DNA of 58,965 bases, from contig JAHJCH010000354.1 of the NCBI GenBank assembly GCA_018813065.1, forward strand, positions 1 to 58,965, given 5' to 3'. Position numbers and translations under genes: made by a program. Below the pieces are notes generated by a model. The model worked only from the letters and a program-made list of their open reading frames with translations. It did not search any database and was not told the origin of the DNA. Every line of letters starts with the position of its first letter. Within the stretch, counting starts at the first letter, position 1. The stretch comes from Myxococcota bacterium. Its GTDB lineage: Bacteria; Myxococcota_A; Bradymonadia; UBA7976; UBA1532. Below are positions 16,852 through 25,776 of the stretch, in pieces.

Positions 16852-19800
16852 ATGACCACCCTTGAGACCCTCCGACTTGAGCGGCTCGTCTTTGATCTCC
16901 AGCAAAACAGCGAGAGGTGGCGCCCCGACTTTGACAAGCGCCTCCCCAAAGGGGCCAGCGTCGAGGCGCAGCTTGATCGCCTCCTGCTCGCCTTGGGCCA
17001 GGGCTGCTTGATCACCAACGTGGCGACAGCGCAAAGCAAGGGGAAGCCGCGCTGGCGCGTGCGCCCTGCGGCGGTCATCGAGGGGCTCAATGAGGAGGGG
17101 CTGTCACCAGAGTTGGTGGTTTATGAGGTTCATGGCGCGCTGGCCATCAGCTACATCAAGTGGCTGCGGCGCTTTCCGCCTCGCAAATCAGAGACGCGCT
17201 TGGAGGGCGAGGTTTATCGTCGTGATCGCTCGGGCGTGGGCATGGTCAATGAGGATCTGGCGCGCTTGCGGGCCTTGCCGCCGCGTCTGCTCAAGCAAAA
17301 CGCGCGCGTGGCGCAGTGGCTCAACTTCGTGGCTTGGTTTGATCGGCTGGTGACGGCGAATCGGAAGGTCTGGGCGTATCAATCATGTGAGGTGATGGCC
17401 GTTGAGGCCGCCAAAGAAGCCAAAAACACCACAAAAGACGCCGCAAAAGAAGACAAAGACGCCGCAAAAGACGCCGCAAAAGACGCCGCAAAAGAAGACA
17501 AAGAGGCCGCAAAAGAGGCCGCAAAAGAGGCCGCAAAAGAGGCCGCAAAGCCCCTCCTGATCTTCACCTTCAACAGCCCCTTGCCTGCGGGCGTCGATGG
17601 CGGGGTCGTTGAGTTGGGGGGCAAGGGCCACCTTCGCATAGGCGGCGGTAAATGGCAGAAGGAAGGCAAGGGCGGGCGCCTGATCTTCTCGCGTGGGGCG
17701 GTGGCCAGTAAGGATAGGGCGCGCCTCGAAAACATCCCCCCAACGGGCCAACTCTTGGAGGACATCTCGGGCGATCTGGCCATCATCCGCAGCCAACGCG
17801 ACGCGCTGCAAAGCTTGGCCGAAGATGAGAGCTTTCATCCTGGGCTCGCTGAGGTGCTGCTGGGTGAAGCTCAAGCCTTGGAGACGCCCATCGCCGCGCA
17901 AGTGCAGCGGTTTGAGGACGAACTCAAGCGCAGCGGCTATCGCCTGACGGACGATCAACGCCGCGCGGCGGCGCTGGCCCTGGCGGGCGCCCCCTTGACC
18001 CTGATCCAAGGCCCTCCGGGCACGGGCAAGACGACCACCATCGCGGCCATCATCGCGGCGGCGACGCGGATGGGGCTGCGGGTGCTCCTGGCCTCGCAGA
18101 CGAACCTCGCCGTGGACAATGTGTTGGAGCGCCTCCCCCCAGATCCGGCGATTCGCCCCGCGCGCTTCGCCAGCGAGGACGCGCATGTCTCCGAGGCGGT
18201 GCAGGCCCTCGACGCCAAGGATGTGATTGAGAAACACTGGCTGCCCAAGGTCAAGGGCGCGGCGCTGGAGGTGGAGGCGCGCGAGGCCAAGGACGCGGCG
18301 GCCCTTGAAGAGACGGCGCGGCGCGAGGCGGCGCGGGCCGAGATTGGGCAGCGCGCCGATCAACAACGCGTGGCCTTGGAGGCAGAGTCGGCGCGGCTCA
18401 AGGCCGCCCATGACGCGCGCCGCGTGGCGCAGATCGCGGTTGAGCAAGCAAAGGCGCCTTTAAGCAGAGCGCAGGCGCAGACGGCGGCGGCGGCGGGGCT
18501 GCGCGCCGAGCCCCCGCGTGGGCATTGGCAGGGCTGGGCGGGGCTGGATGAGGTGCAAGCGTGCTTGACGCAGCACGGCGCGACGCCGCCTGACCTGGCG
18601 CGCGTGTTCGTGACGATTGAGGCGGAGCCGATCTTGGCGGGCCTGCGCGCGCATTGCCAGACGCAGGGCGCCCCCGTACTCGACGCCGAGGTGCAGGCGC
18701 TCCAGGCGCAGCGGTTGGCGTTGATGATCGACTTCAGCGACGCGGCGATCGCCGAGATGGCGCGCTTGGGGCGCGAGATCCAGCGACTTCAAGCGAAGCA
18801 AACCGAGTCGGGTTGGGCGCAGGCCACGCGCGCGCTGCGGGGCTTGGCCGAGGATCTCGGCGACACGCCCGCCCTGCGGCGGCTGATGGGGGCCTTGGCG
18901 CCCACGCCCGAGCTGTTGGATGAGATTGAGGCGCTGGCGGCGGCGTTGGCCTCGCTGCGGGCGCGTCGAGCGGAGTTAGGTCGGGCGTTGCGGGCGGCGG
19001 CGCAGGTCGCTTCGGCGCGCTTGGTCGAGGAGACGCGCGGGCTGGAGTGGGCGATGGCGCGGGCGCAGCGCGACACCCAAGAGACAGAAGCGCGGCTGCG
19101 GGCGTGTGAGGATCGGCTGACTCAAGGCCGCGCGGCGTTGACGCGCTTGGTCGAGGGCTGGCGCGCGGTCGGTGGTCAGGGCGAGCCCAGCGGGGCGGCG
19201 GCGCAGGCGCAGGCGCGCGATGACTTGACGCGGGCTCAGGAGGAGGCCGAGTTGGCGCGGCTGCGGCGTTGGATGGCGATCCGCGCCCGCTACATCAAGG
19301 CCCTGGATGAGCCCCCCGCCACGAGCCTCCGTGAGCGGTACTTGGCCACGATCAACGTCATCGGCGCCACCTGCTACATGGCCCATAAGATCGCGGCGGG
19401 GAAGCATAAGAACATCGAGGGCGATCTGGTCGATGGCGGCTTTGACTTGGTGATCATCGACGAGGTGAGCAAGGCCACCGTGCCTGAGATCGTGCAGCCC
19501 GCGCGCTTGGCCAAGCGGCTCGTCTTGGTGGGTGATCCCAATCAGCTCCCGCCCCTCTTTCGTCACCGTGAGTCCAGCTACGCGGAGCTGATCGCCGAGG
19601 GCGCCGTCACCGAGGAGGACTTCGCGCATTATCGGGAGCTAGTGACGGCGGGGCGCTTCGCCGAGCTGTTTCAAGAGGCCCCCGAGGCGATCAAGGCGCG
19701 CTTGACCACGCAGTTCCGCGCTCATCCGCAGATCATGGCGGCGACCAACGTCTTCTATCATGGCAAGCTGGAGGCGGGGCCGGGCACGACGCACAAGAAC

Positions 19801-20601
19801 CACGGGCTTCAACTCCCCGATGATCGCGGCGGCCTCTTCCTAGAGCCGCATCAGCACCTCCTCTGGGTGGACTCGACGTTCAACGCCGAGGCGCAGCGCG
19901 AGTTTGAGTCGCAAGAGGGCAGCTCCAAGTCCAATCGCCAAGAGGCCGAGCAGGTCGTGCGCGCGCTGGGGCGCTTGGCCGAGGGGCTCAAGGCGCAGGG
20001 GCTGACCGGCGAGACGCAGACGCAGCAGGCCAAGAAGGCGACGCAGGTTGAAGCGCTCTTGGCCCAGTTGGCGCCTCAGCTCGACGCCGAGACGCGCGCG
20101 CGGTGCCTGCGCGATGGGCGTTTGGAGATCAACGGGCGGGTGGTCAAGGAGGCGACGCTGCGCGTGGAGGCGGGCGATAACGCCACGCTGACGCTGAAGC
20201 GCGAGGTGGCCATCATCACGCTCTATGGCGCGCAGATTCGGCGCATCCGTGGCTTGATCGAGCAGGGGCAGCGCGCGGGGACGCTGGATCTCTCGGCGGT
20301 GGGGCTGCGCATCAACAGCGTGGATCGCTTCCAGGGGGCGGAGGCGCCCATTGTGCTCGTCAGCATGGTGCGTGCGCCCCAGCGCCGTGGCCCCTTGGGC
20401 GACTTTGCCCGCGACTTCCGCCGCATCAACGTGGCGCTCTCCCGCGCCTGTGATCTGCTGATCGTCTTTGGCAACCGCGACGCGCTCAAGCCCACCGAGG
20501 TGATGATCCCCACCCCCGAGAATGAGGATCGCCGCACCTTAGCCTACGCCCGCGTGATGGAGATCGCCGATCAGTTCGGGGGCCGCCGCCAAGCCTGCTG
20601 A
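16852..20601 (+). CDS. Large superfamily 1 (UPF1/DNA2-like) helicase with coiled coils
   Basis: A 1249-aa protein. The N-terminal ~185 residues are unrecognised, followed by a Lys/Ala/Asp/Glu low-complexity stretch (about 185-240) with near-identical codon repeats, then a linker. The SF1 ATPase has Walker A GPPGTGKTTT (about 386), motif II VIIDEVSKAT (about 867; the family usually has DEA[SQ]), motif III GDPNQLPP, motif IV TQFRAHPQIM, motif V SVDRFQGAEAPIVLVSM and motif VI NVALSRA. Between motifs I and II lie ~450 residues, mostly Arg/Ala/Glu coiled coil, far longer than in simple DNA2-like helicases. It probably remodels DNA or RNA. It heads the five-gene cluster. Related helicases occur in defence loci, but this specific role is inference. 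Confidence 0.85.
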   Translation: MTTLETLRLERLVFDLQQNSERWRPDFDKRLPKGASVEAQLDRLLLALGQGCLITNVATAQSKGKPRWRVRPAAVIEGLNEEGLSPELVVYEVHGALAISYIKWLRRFPPRKSETRLEGEVYRRDRSGVGMVNEDLARLRALPPRLLKQNARVAQWLNFVAWFDRLVTANRKVWAYQSCEVMAVEAAKEAKNTTKDAAKEDKDAAKDAAKDAAKEDKEAAKEAAKEAAKEAAKPLLIFTFNSPLPAGVDGGVVELGGKGHLRIGGGKWQKEGKGGRLIFSRGAVASKDRARLENIPPTGQLLEDISGDLAIIRSQRDALQSLAEDESFHPGLAEVLLGEAQALETPIAAQVQRFEDELKRSGYRLTDDQRRAAALALAGAPLTLIQGPPGTGKTTTIAAIIAAATRMGLRVLLASQTNLAVDNVLERLPPDPAIRPARFASEDAHVSEAVQALDAKDVIEKHWLPKVKGAALEVEAREAKDAAALEETARREAARAEIGQRADQQRVALEAESARLKAAHDARRVAQIAVEQAKAPLSRAQAQTAAAAGLRAEPPRGHWQGWAGLDEVQACLTQHGATPPDLARVFVTIEAEPILAGLRAHCQTQGAPVLDAEVQALQAQRLALMIDFSDAAIAEMARLGREIQRLQAKQTESGWAQATRALRGLAEDLGDTPALRRLMGALAPTPELLDEIEALAAALASLRARRAELGRALRAAAQVASARLVEETRGLEWAMARAQRDTQETEARLRACEDRLTQGRAALTRLVEGWRAVGGQGEPSGAAAQAQARDDLTRAQEEAELARLRRWMAIRARYIKALDEPPATSLRERYLATINVIGATCYMAHKIAAGKHKNIEGDLVDGGFDLVIIDEVSKATVPEIVQPARLAKRLVLVGDPNQLPPLFRHRESSYAELIAEGAVTEEDFAHYRELVTAGRFAELFQEAPEAIKARLTTQFRAHPQIMAATNVFYHGKLEAGPGTTHKNHGLQLPDDRGGLFLEPHQHLLWVDSTFNAEAQREFESQEGSSKSNRQEAEQVVRALGRLAEGLKAQGLTGETQTQQAKKATQVEALLAQLAPQLDAETRARCLRDGRLEINGRVVKEATLRVEAGDNATLTLKREVAIITLYGAQIRRIRGLIEQGQRAGTLDLSAVGLRINSVDRFQGAEAPIVLVSMVRAPQRRGPLGDFARDFRRINVALSRACDLLIVFGNRDALKPTEVMIPTPENEDRRTLAYARVMEIADQFGGRRQAC

Positions 20602-20612
20602 GGGCGCGGGCG

Positions 20613-20660
20613 AAAAAACATCGCCCGCCCTGTCCGCCGTGCCCACCTCATCGCGTCTCT
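20613..20660 (+). promoter_or_regulatory. Conserved upstream element, copy B
   Basis: AAAAAA-CA-TCGCCCGCC-C-TGTCCGCCG-T-GCCCACC followed by CGTCTCT, matching copy A at 16775-16822. An imperfect hairpin (AGGGC..GGGCGA with TCGCCCGCCCT) overlaps the left part. It lies between the helicase stop and the next start, so the second gene may have its own promoter. Confidence 0.4.
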
Positions 20661-20672
20661 AAGCCTGCCCCC

Positions 20673-22922
20673 ATGCCATGGAGTCATCCGTTGTCTATCG
20701 CCGCGCAGTTTACGATCGCATGTTCATGGCCCATCGAGCACATCAAGGCGCAAGTTGCCGTGGCTCGGCGCCGCCCTCTGGATGCCCTTGAGATTGGGAT
20801 CACTGCGGCCTTGCGCGCCTTTGGCGAGGCGGTCAGCGCCGAGGAGATCACGGCAGGCTTGGGCCTCAATGATGTCGCCTTGGTGCGTCGCGTCTGCAAA
20901 GAGCTGGTCGCCGAGCAGATCGCCGAGGTGTTGGATGGCTCATCGCCCCGTTGGCGGCTGCACGCTGGGGCGGTGGCGGTCTTGGAGCAAGGCTTTCGCC
21001 CGAGCCTGCCGCAGACCGAGGGGCTGGAGGTCTTCATCGACGCAGCGACGCGCCTCGACACGCCCTGGAGCGGCGATGATCTCGGCGCGCCCTCTCGCCC
21101 CATCATTGAGCCTGAGCTTGTCGAGCCATCCCGGCAGTTGGAGGCGGCGCGGCTGGCCAAGCACGCGCCCCGCGCGGATGACGAGCGGCTGGATGTGTTG
21201 GGGCATCAGATCACCGCACAATATATCGCTTGGCGGCCTGTGCAGTTGACGCTGCGCGCGGTGGATGGCGCGCTGGAGGTGCATCACATCGAGCCCGATC
21301 ATGGGCGCGTGGCCTGGCTGCGGGCGCGCGGCGTGGCCTCGGCGGCGCTGACGGGGTTGGCGCAGCGGCACGCGTGGGTTTCGCAGACGCCGCGCCGCGT
21401 CGCGGGGCTGCCGCCGATTGAGCCCTTCGCGCTGGAGGCGACACACGCGGGCAAGAAGCAGGGCAAGGGGCAGAGCCAGAAGCAGGGCCAAGCCTCGGCG
21501 ATCACGGATTACCTCAAGGGCGCGCGGCGCGTCTTGGCGCACGGGGACTGGTCAGCGGCGCCGGGCGTGGCCCAGGCGTTGACGCAGGCAGCGGGGCGCG
21601 GGGCGCGCGTGCTTTGGGTGGGTGAGGCGCAGGGCGCGCAGGGCGTGGCGGTGGCGGCGGCGCGCGGGGATCTCCCCCTGGCGCTGATCGTCGATGGCGC
21701 AAAGGGCGTGATCATCGAGGACTATGAGGCGCCGACCTCGTGGGGCGCGCGCGTGACGGTCCGCGCCGTGGCCGCGCTTGAAGCTGAGGCGGTGGCGGAT
21801 GCACACGCGGCGCTCTTGAACGGGGTGGGGCGCGCCGCGCGTGATGCCTTGAGCGCCGAGGCGCAGGCCAAGGGCGACATCGACGCGCTGATCACCCTGG
21901 CGTGCTTTGGCTTATTGACGCCCTCGGCGGTCTATCAGGCGCTGATGCGCGCCGAGACGCTCAGCGATCTTGATCGCCTGCGCCACCTCGACGTGATGCG
22001 CCGCGCGGGCGCCTTTGAGGGCCTTGACGCGGGGTTTGAGAAGCTCTGGTTCAAGGCATTTGAGGCTTCAACGGAGGAGACGCGCGGCGCGCTCTGGGTG
22101 GTGATGAACGCCGACACGCTGACCGCGACGCTGCGGCGCGTGAGCCTGAAAGACACCGACGCGCTCCTTGATCTCTTGGGCAAGGCGCCGCGCTTGAGCT
22201 TTGAGGTCGAGAAGCAGGCGCTCAAGGCGTGGCTGCGGCAGCACATCCGTCGGGGTCAACCGCAATGGAAGGCGCTCTTGGCGGCCCTCGCGTCGCACGC
22301 CGATGACGCCGACCGCGCTTGGGCCAAGGCCCTCTGTCAATCCCCGCCCTTAAACGCGCATCTCCCCGGCTGGCTGGAGGTCCACCAAGGCTTAAACGCC
22401 CTGGATCATAGGCTGCCGCATCAGCCTTGGGCGCAGGCGCTGCTTGAGACGTATTCGGTGGGTGAAGACATCCTCCTTCAATGCGCACGCTGGGTGGATG
22501 CCGTTGAGCCCGAGGCGTTCAGACGCTTGTCGGTCTATCTTAATGAGAAATTAAGCGAGCGTTTGCAGAGCCAAGGCGCACCTCTCTTCATCCATGAGAA
22601 TCTTGATCCATTGCTGCAAACCGGGCTGTCCAACCTGGTCATTGATTGGGCACGACGCGCGTTGCCTCAAAATCCACAACAGTTGAGCGTGCTCTTCGAT
22701 GGTTTTGAGAAATTAAATTATATCTTTGTGTCATCGCCCAAGCTCAAGGCGCGCCTCGCGCGCGAGATGGTCGGCAAATGCGCCTGTGAGCTGCCAAGAG
22801 AGGGGCCTGTGTACGCTGAGCTTCAAGGCTGGGCGCAGCGGCTCGGCTTTGAGCTGACGGCGCTCGTCTCTGGCCCAAAGCAACCACAGTCAAAGAAGAA
22901 GAACCGTAAAGGGGGGAAGTGA
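20673..22922 (+). CDS. Winged-helix protein of unknown function
   Basis: A 749-aa protein that I do not recognise as a whole. Residues ~35-110 look like a winged helix-turn-helix (LEIGITAALRAFGEAVSAEE, LVRRVCKELVAEQIAEV). A central ~230-380 region has a Lys/Gln-rich linker, then an alpha/beta segment (GARVLWVGEAQGAQGVAVAA, LALIVDGAKGVIIEDYEA) that faintly recalls a phospholipase D-like fold but lacks an HxK motif. The C-terminal ~330 residues are all helical, ending in a basic tail (KKKNRKGGK). There is no signal peptide. It overlaps the next gene at TGATG, so it is co-translated with the coiled-coil, AAA+ and radical SAM genes. It may be the DNA-binding or adaptor subunit. Confidence 0.65.
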   Translation: MPWSHPLSIAAQFTIACSWPIEHIKAQVAVARRRPLDALEIGITAALRAFGEAVSAEEITAGLGLNDVALVRRVCKELVAEQIAEVLDGSSPRWRLHAGAVAVLEQGFRPSLPQTEGLEVFIDAATRLDTPWSGDDLGAPSRPIIEPELVEPSRQLEAARLAKHAPRADDERLDVLGHQITAQYIAWRPVQLTLRAVDGALEVHHIEPDHGRVAWLRARGVASAALTGLAQRHAWVSQTPRRVAGLPPIEPFALEATHAGKKQGKGQSQKQGQASAITDYLKGARRVLAHGDWSAAPGVAQALTQAAGRGARVLWVGEAQGAQGVAVAAARGDLPLALIVDGAKGVIIEDYEAPTSWGARVTVRAVAALEAEAVADAHAALLNGVGRAARDALSAEAQAKGDIDALITLACFGLLTPSAVYQALMRAETLSDLDRLRHLDVMRRAGAFEGLDAGFEKLWFKAFEASTEETRGALWVVMNADTLTATLRRVSLKDTDALLDLLGKAPRLSFEVEKQALKAWLRQHIRRGQPQWKALLAALASHADDADRAWAKALCQSPPLNAHLPGWLEVHQGLNALDHRLPHQPWAQALLETYSVGEDILLQCARWVDAVEPEAFRRLSVYLNEKLSERLQSQGAPLFIHENLDPLLQTGLSNLVIDWARRALPQNPQQLSVLFDGFEKLNYIFVSSPKLKARLAREMVGKCACELPREGPVYAELQGWAQRLGFELTALVSGPKQPQSKKKNRKGGK

Positions 22923-23902
22923 TGAGCAATTATGGAACATACCAGGTCGAGCTTGAGCGCCAGCGCCAAGAGCAGCTGCGGATTCAGCAGCTCAGCGGTC
23001 AGCTCAACGCGCAGATGGAGCAGGCGCGGCTGGCCTTGGGGGCGGTGCTGGCGCCGGAGGTCGAGGCGCGGTTGAAAGCGCAGCGCGCCCAACTGTTGGC
23101 TCAGCTGCCCAAGGCGATGCAGACATGGGAGACACGCGCGGTGATCATCGCGGGGTTAGAGAAGGCGGTGGCGCAGGCGCAGGCGGTGGCCGGGCAGTGG
23201 CAACGCGCGGTCGTGCAGGCCAAGGCGGAGATCGAGGCGGAGGCCCGCGCCAAGGCCGAGGCGGAGGCTTTGGCGAAGGCAGAGGCAGAGGCTTTGGCCA
23301 AGGCCGAGGCGGAGGCCCGCGCCAAGGCCGAGGCGGAGGCGGAGATCGAGGCGGTCGCGCCGCGCTTGGCGGTGATGCAGTCGCCCTTGAGCGCCACAGC
23401 GGCTGAGCAGGCCAAGCTGGCGCAGGCGGCGCTTGAGCGTGGGCGCGCGGCGGCGGCGGTGGGGGATGTGGCGGGCGCGGTCGCGGCGGCGGCGGCGATT
23501 GAGGCGGCGGCCACGGCCTTTGACGCGGCGGAGCAGCAAGAGATGGTGCGGCGTGAGACGGTGACGGGCCTCGTCAAGATCCTCAGCAGCATGGGCTTTA
23601 TCGCCGCGCGCCCCAAGCGCCGCGCGGAGGATGATGTCGTGATCTTGGAGGGGCAGCTGCCCAGCGGCCGCCGAGCGCGCTTCGAGGTGGAGGCCTCGGG
23701 TGTCTTGAGCTTCGATCTCAATGGCTATCCCGGCCGCGATTGTAAGGCGGATCTCGATCATGTCAGCGCGGAGATGACCCAACGCTTCGGCGTGCAGCTC
23801 AAGCCGTTGCAGTTCAACTGGAGCAACCCTGATCGCGATCTCAAGGAGGCGCGCTCTACGCCGCAGGGCGGCGGGGCGCAGCGAGGGGAGCGGCTGCCAT
23901 GA
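22922..23902 (+). CDS. Coiled-coil protein of unknown function
   Basis: A 326-aa protein from the ATG at 22922, preceded by GGGGGGAAG. A long coiled coil spans residues ~5-150, including an Ala/Lys/Glu repeat (AEAEALAKAEAEALAKAEAE) encoded by near-identical codons. After a second helical segment, residues ~220-315 form a compact alpha/beta domain (LVKILSSMGFIAARPK, FEVEASGVLSFDLNGYPG, MTQRFGVQL) that I do not recognise. The stop overlaps the AAA+ gene (ATGA). The coiled coil may bridge the winged-helix and AAA+ proteins; this is inference from position. Confidence 0.65.
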   Translation: MSNYGTYQVELERQRQEQLRIQQLSGQLNAQMEQARLALGAVLAPEVEARLKAQRAQLLAQLPKAMQTWETRAVIIAGLEKAVAQAQAVAGQWQRAVVQAKAEIEAEARAKAEAEALAKAEAEALAKAEAEARAKAEAEAEIEAVAPRLAVMQSPLSATAAEQAKLAQAALERGRAAAAVGDVAGAVAAAAAIEAAATAFDAAEQQEMVRRETVTGLVKILSSMGFIAARPKRRAEDDVVILEGQLPSGRRARFEVEASGVLSFDLNGYPGRDCKADLDHVSAEMTQRFGVQLKPLQFNWSNPDRDLKEARSTPQGGGAQRGERLP

Positions 23903-25776
23903 GCGGGCGTCACTTAGAGCTGGAGATGTTGCAGCGGGCGGCCTTGCACCGCCGCGCGGTCATCTTGGACGGGCACATCGCGGATCTGATGGCGACAGAT
24001 GGCATCGCCGAGGCGCAGCGTTGGGCGCGCGCGGAGGGCTCGATCAGCGTGGCGCGCTGGGTGAGCCGCGCGATCTTGGCCGCCTCGCCCGCGTATGAGT
24101 GCGCGGTGATCATCGGCCCAGATGGCCGCCTGGAGTTTGATGATCCGCAGCATCGGCAACGCTTCGCCACGCTGTACTTCGGCGCCACTGTTGAGCTGAT
24201 GGGTGAGAATGGAGGTGGGGATGCTTATGGCAGCTACGGGGACTTCGCCCAGGAGCTGCCCCAGACGCTGCGCCCCGATGAGGTCATGGGCCTGATCGAG
24301 CGCTTCGCGCAGGCTGGGCGCGGGGGCTTCGTGGCCGTCTTTGACTTCGCCCATCTTCAAGTAAGCGATCCCAGCCGCCTGCAAGGGGAGGATCGCGCCT
24401 GGGCGCTGGCCTTCTCTCGCGCGGTGGCGGCGGAGCCCCACGCGGCCTCGGAGGGCGCCACCGCGCCGTTTATGGTGCTCTTGGCGCGGAGCCTGCGCGG
24501 CCTGCCGCCGGTGGTCTATCAAAACGATCCGCGCGTGCAGCTGATCCACCTCGGCGCGCCCAACCGCGAGGCGCGTCAACGCTTCTTCGAGGCCCACCTC
24601 GAAGCGCTGCGCCTGCGCCCTTTGGCGCCCCGCCCCGGTGATCGCCGCTCGGATCGCGCGCGCTTGATTGAGGTGATGGTTGATCTCACCGAGGGCTTGA
24701 TGCGGGTGGATCTGCGCCAGATCGTCGATCTCTCGCAGCGCATGACGGACGCCTTGCCGCCGCAGCGGCTGATGAACCTCTATCGCTATGGGGATCAGCG
24801 CTCGCCTTGGGAGGAGCTGGACGCCGATAAAGTGCGTGGCATCGACGCGGCGCTTCAAGCGCGGGTCTTTGGACAAGACACGGCGGTGGCCCACCTCGGC
24901 AACATGGTGCGTCGGGCTTACCTGGGCCTCTCGGGCTTGCAGCACTCGGCGCAGAGCGCCAGCCCCAAGGGGCGCTTGTTCTTCGCCGGGCCAACGGGCG
25001 TGGGCAAAACAGAGCTGGCGAAAGCGCTGGCCGAGTTCCTCTTCGGCGATGAGCGAGCCTGCCTGCGCTTTGATATGAGCGAGTACAACCACGAGCACAG
25101 CGATCAGCGGCTCGTCGGCGCGCCGCCGGGGTATGTGGGCTTTGAGGAGGGCGGGCAGCTGACCAACGCGGTGCGGGCGCGGCCCTTCTCTGTGCTCCTC
25201 TTTGATGAGATCGAGAAAGCGCATGGGCGCATCCTCGATAAGTTCCTGCAAATCCTGGAAGACGGGCGCTTGACGGACGGGCGCGGCGAGACGGCGTGGT
25301 TTGGCGAGACGGTGATCATCTTCACCAGCAACCTCGGGGCGGCGGAGATGCCCGAGGGCTTGGATGAGGCCGCGCGTCAGGCACACTTTCGCCGGGCCGT
25401 TGAGCGTCACTTTGTGACGGAACTGAAGCGCCCTGAGCTGCTCAATCGCTTGGGTGAAAACATCTTGGCGTTCGCGCCGGTGACCGACGCAGAAGTGCGC
25501 GGGCAGCTCTTGGAGCGCAAGCTGGAGCCGGTGGCGGCCCACCTCTCGGAGCGCTTCGGCGTGGGGCTGCTCATCGACGCGGAGGCCAAGCGGTTTATCC
25601 TGCGTCAAGCGCGCTTGGAGCACGGCGGGCGTGGCTTGCTCAACGCCATCGAGCGCGTCTTGCTCAGCGGCTTAGCCGATTACCTCTTCGATCATGAGCA
25701 TCAGCTGATGTCGGGGCGGCGGATTCATGTGGGCGCCTCCGAGGCGGGCCTACGCTTTGAGCTGAGGGGCGCCTGA
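23899..25776 (+). CDS. ClpB/ClpA-like AAA+ protein with a degenerate first domain
   Basis: A 625-aa protein. Residues ~325-620 are a complete Clp/HSP100 second AAA+ domain: Walker A AGPTGVGKTELAKAL, pore-loop GYVGFEEGG, Walker B SVLLFDEIEKAH, sensor 1 VIIFTSNLG, an arginine-finger region RPELLNRLGENI, and a C-terminal D2-small domain. Residues ~1-310 look like a first AAA domain without a usable Walker A (the site reads VILDGHIADLMAT) and with a changed Walker B (GFVAVFDFAHLQ). There is no ClpB middle domain and no Clp N-domain. It should be an unfoldase or remodeller with one active ring, not a standard chaperone. It overlaps both neighbours by 1-4 bp. Confidence 0.85.
   Translation: MSGRHLELEMLQRAALHRRAVILDGHIADLMATDGIAEAQRWARAEGSISVARWVSRAILAASPAYECAVIIGPDGRLEFDDPQHRQRFATLYFGATVELMGENGGGDAYGSYGDFAQELPQTLRPDEVMGLIERFAQAGRGGFVAVFDFAHLQVSDPSRLQGEDRAWALAFSRAVAAEPHAASEGATAPFMVLLARSLRGLPPVVYQNDPRVQLIHLGAPNREARQRFFEAHLEALRLRPLAPRPGDRRSDRARLIEVMVDLTEGLMRVDLRQIVDLSQRMTDALPPQRLMNLYRYGDQRSPWEELDADKVRGIDAALQARVFGQDTAVAHLGNMVRRAYLGLSGLQHSAQSASPKGRLFFAGPTGVGKTELAKALAEFLFGDERACLRFDMSEYNHEHSDQRLVGAPPGYVGFEEGGQLTNAVRARPFSVLLFDEIEKAHGRILDKFLQILEDGRLTDGRGETAWFGETVIIFTSNLGAAEMPEGLDEAARQAHFRRAVERHFVTELKRPELLNRLGENILAFAPVTDAEVRGQLLERKLEPVAAHLSERFGVGLLIDAEAKRFILRQARLEHGGRGLLNAIERVLLSGLADYLFDHEHQLMSGRRIHVGASEAGLRFELRGA

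Noticed and set aside
23914-25623. 569-aa minus-strand ORF
   Set aside because: It is antisense to the AAA+ gene, whose product has clear catalytic motifs. The antisense product has no recognisable domain and the Leu/Arg/Gln/His composition of a GC-rich shadow.
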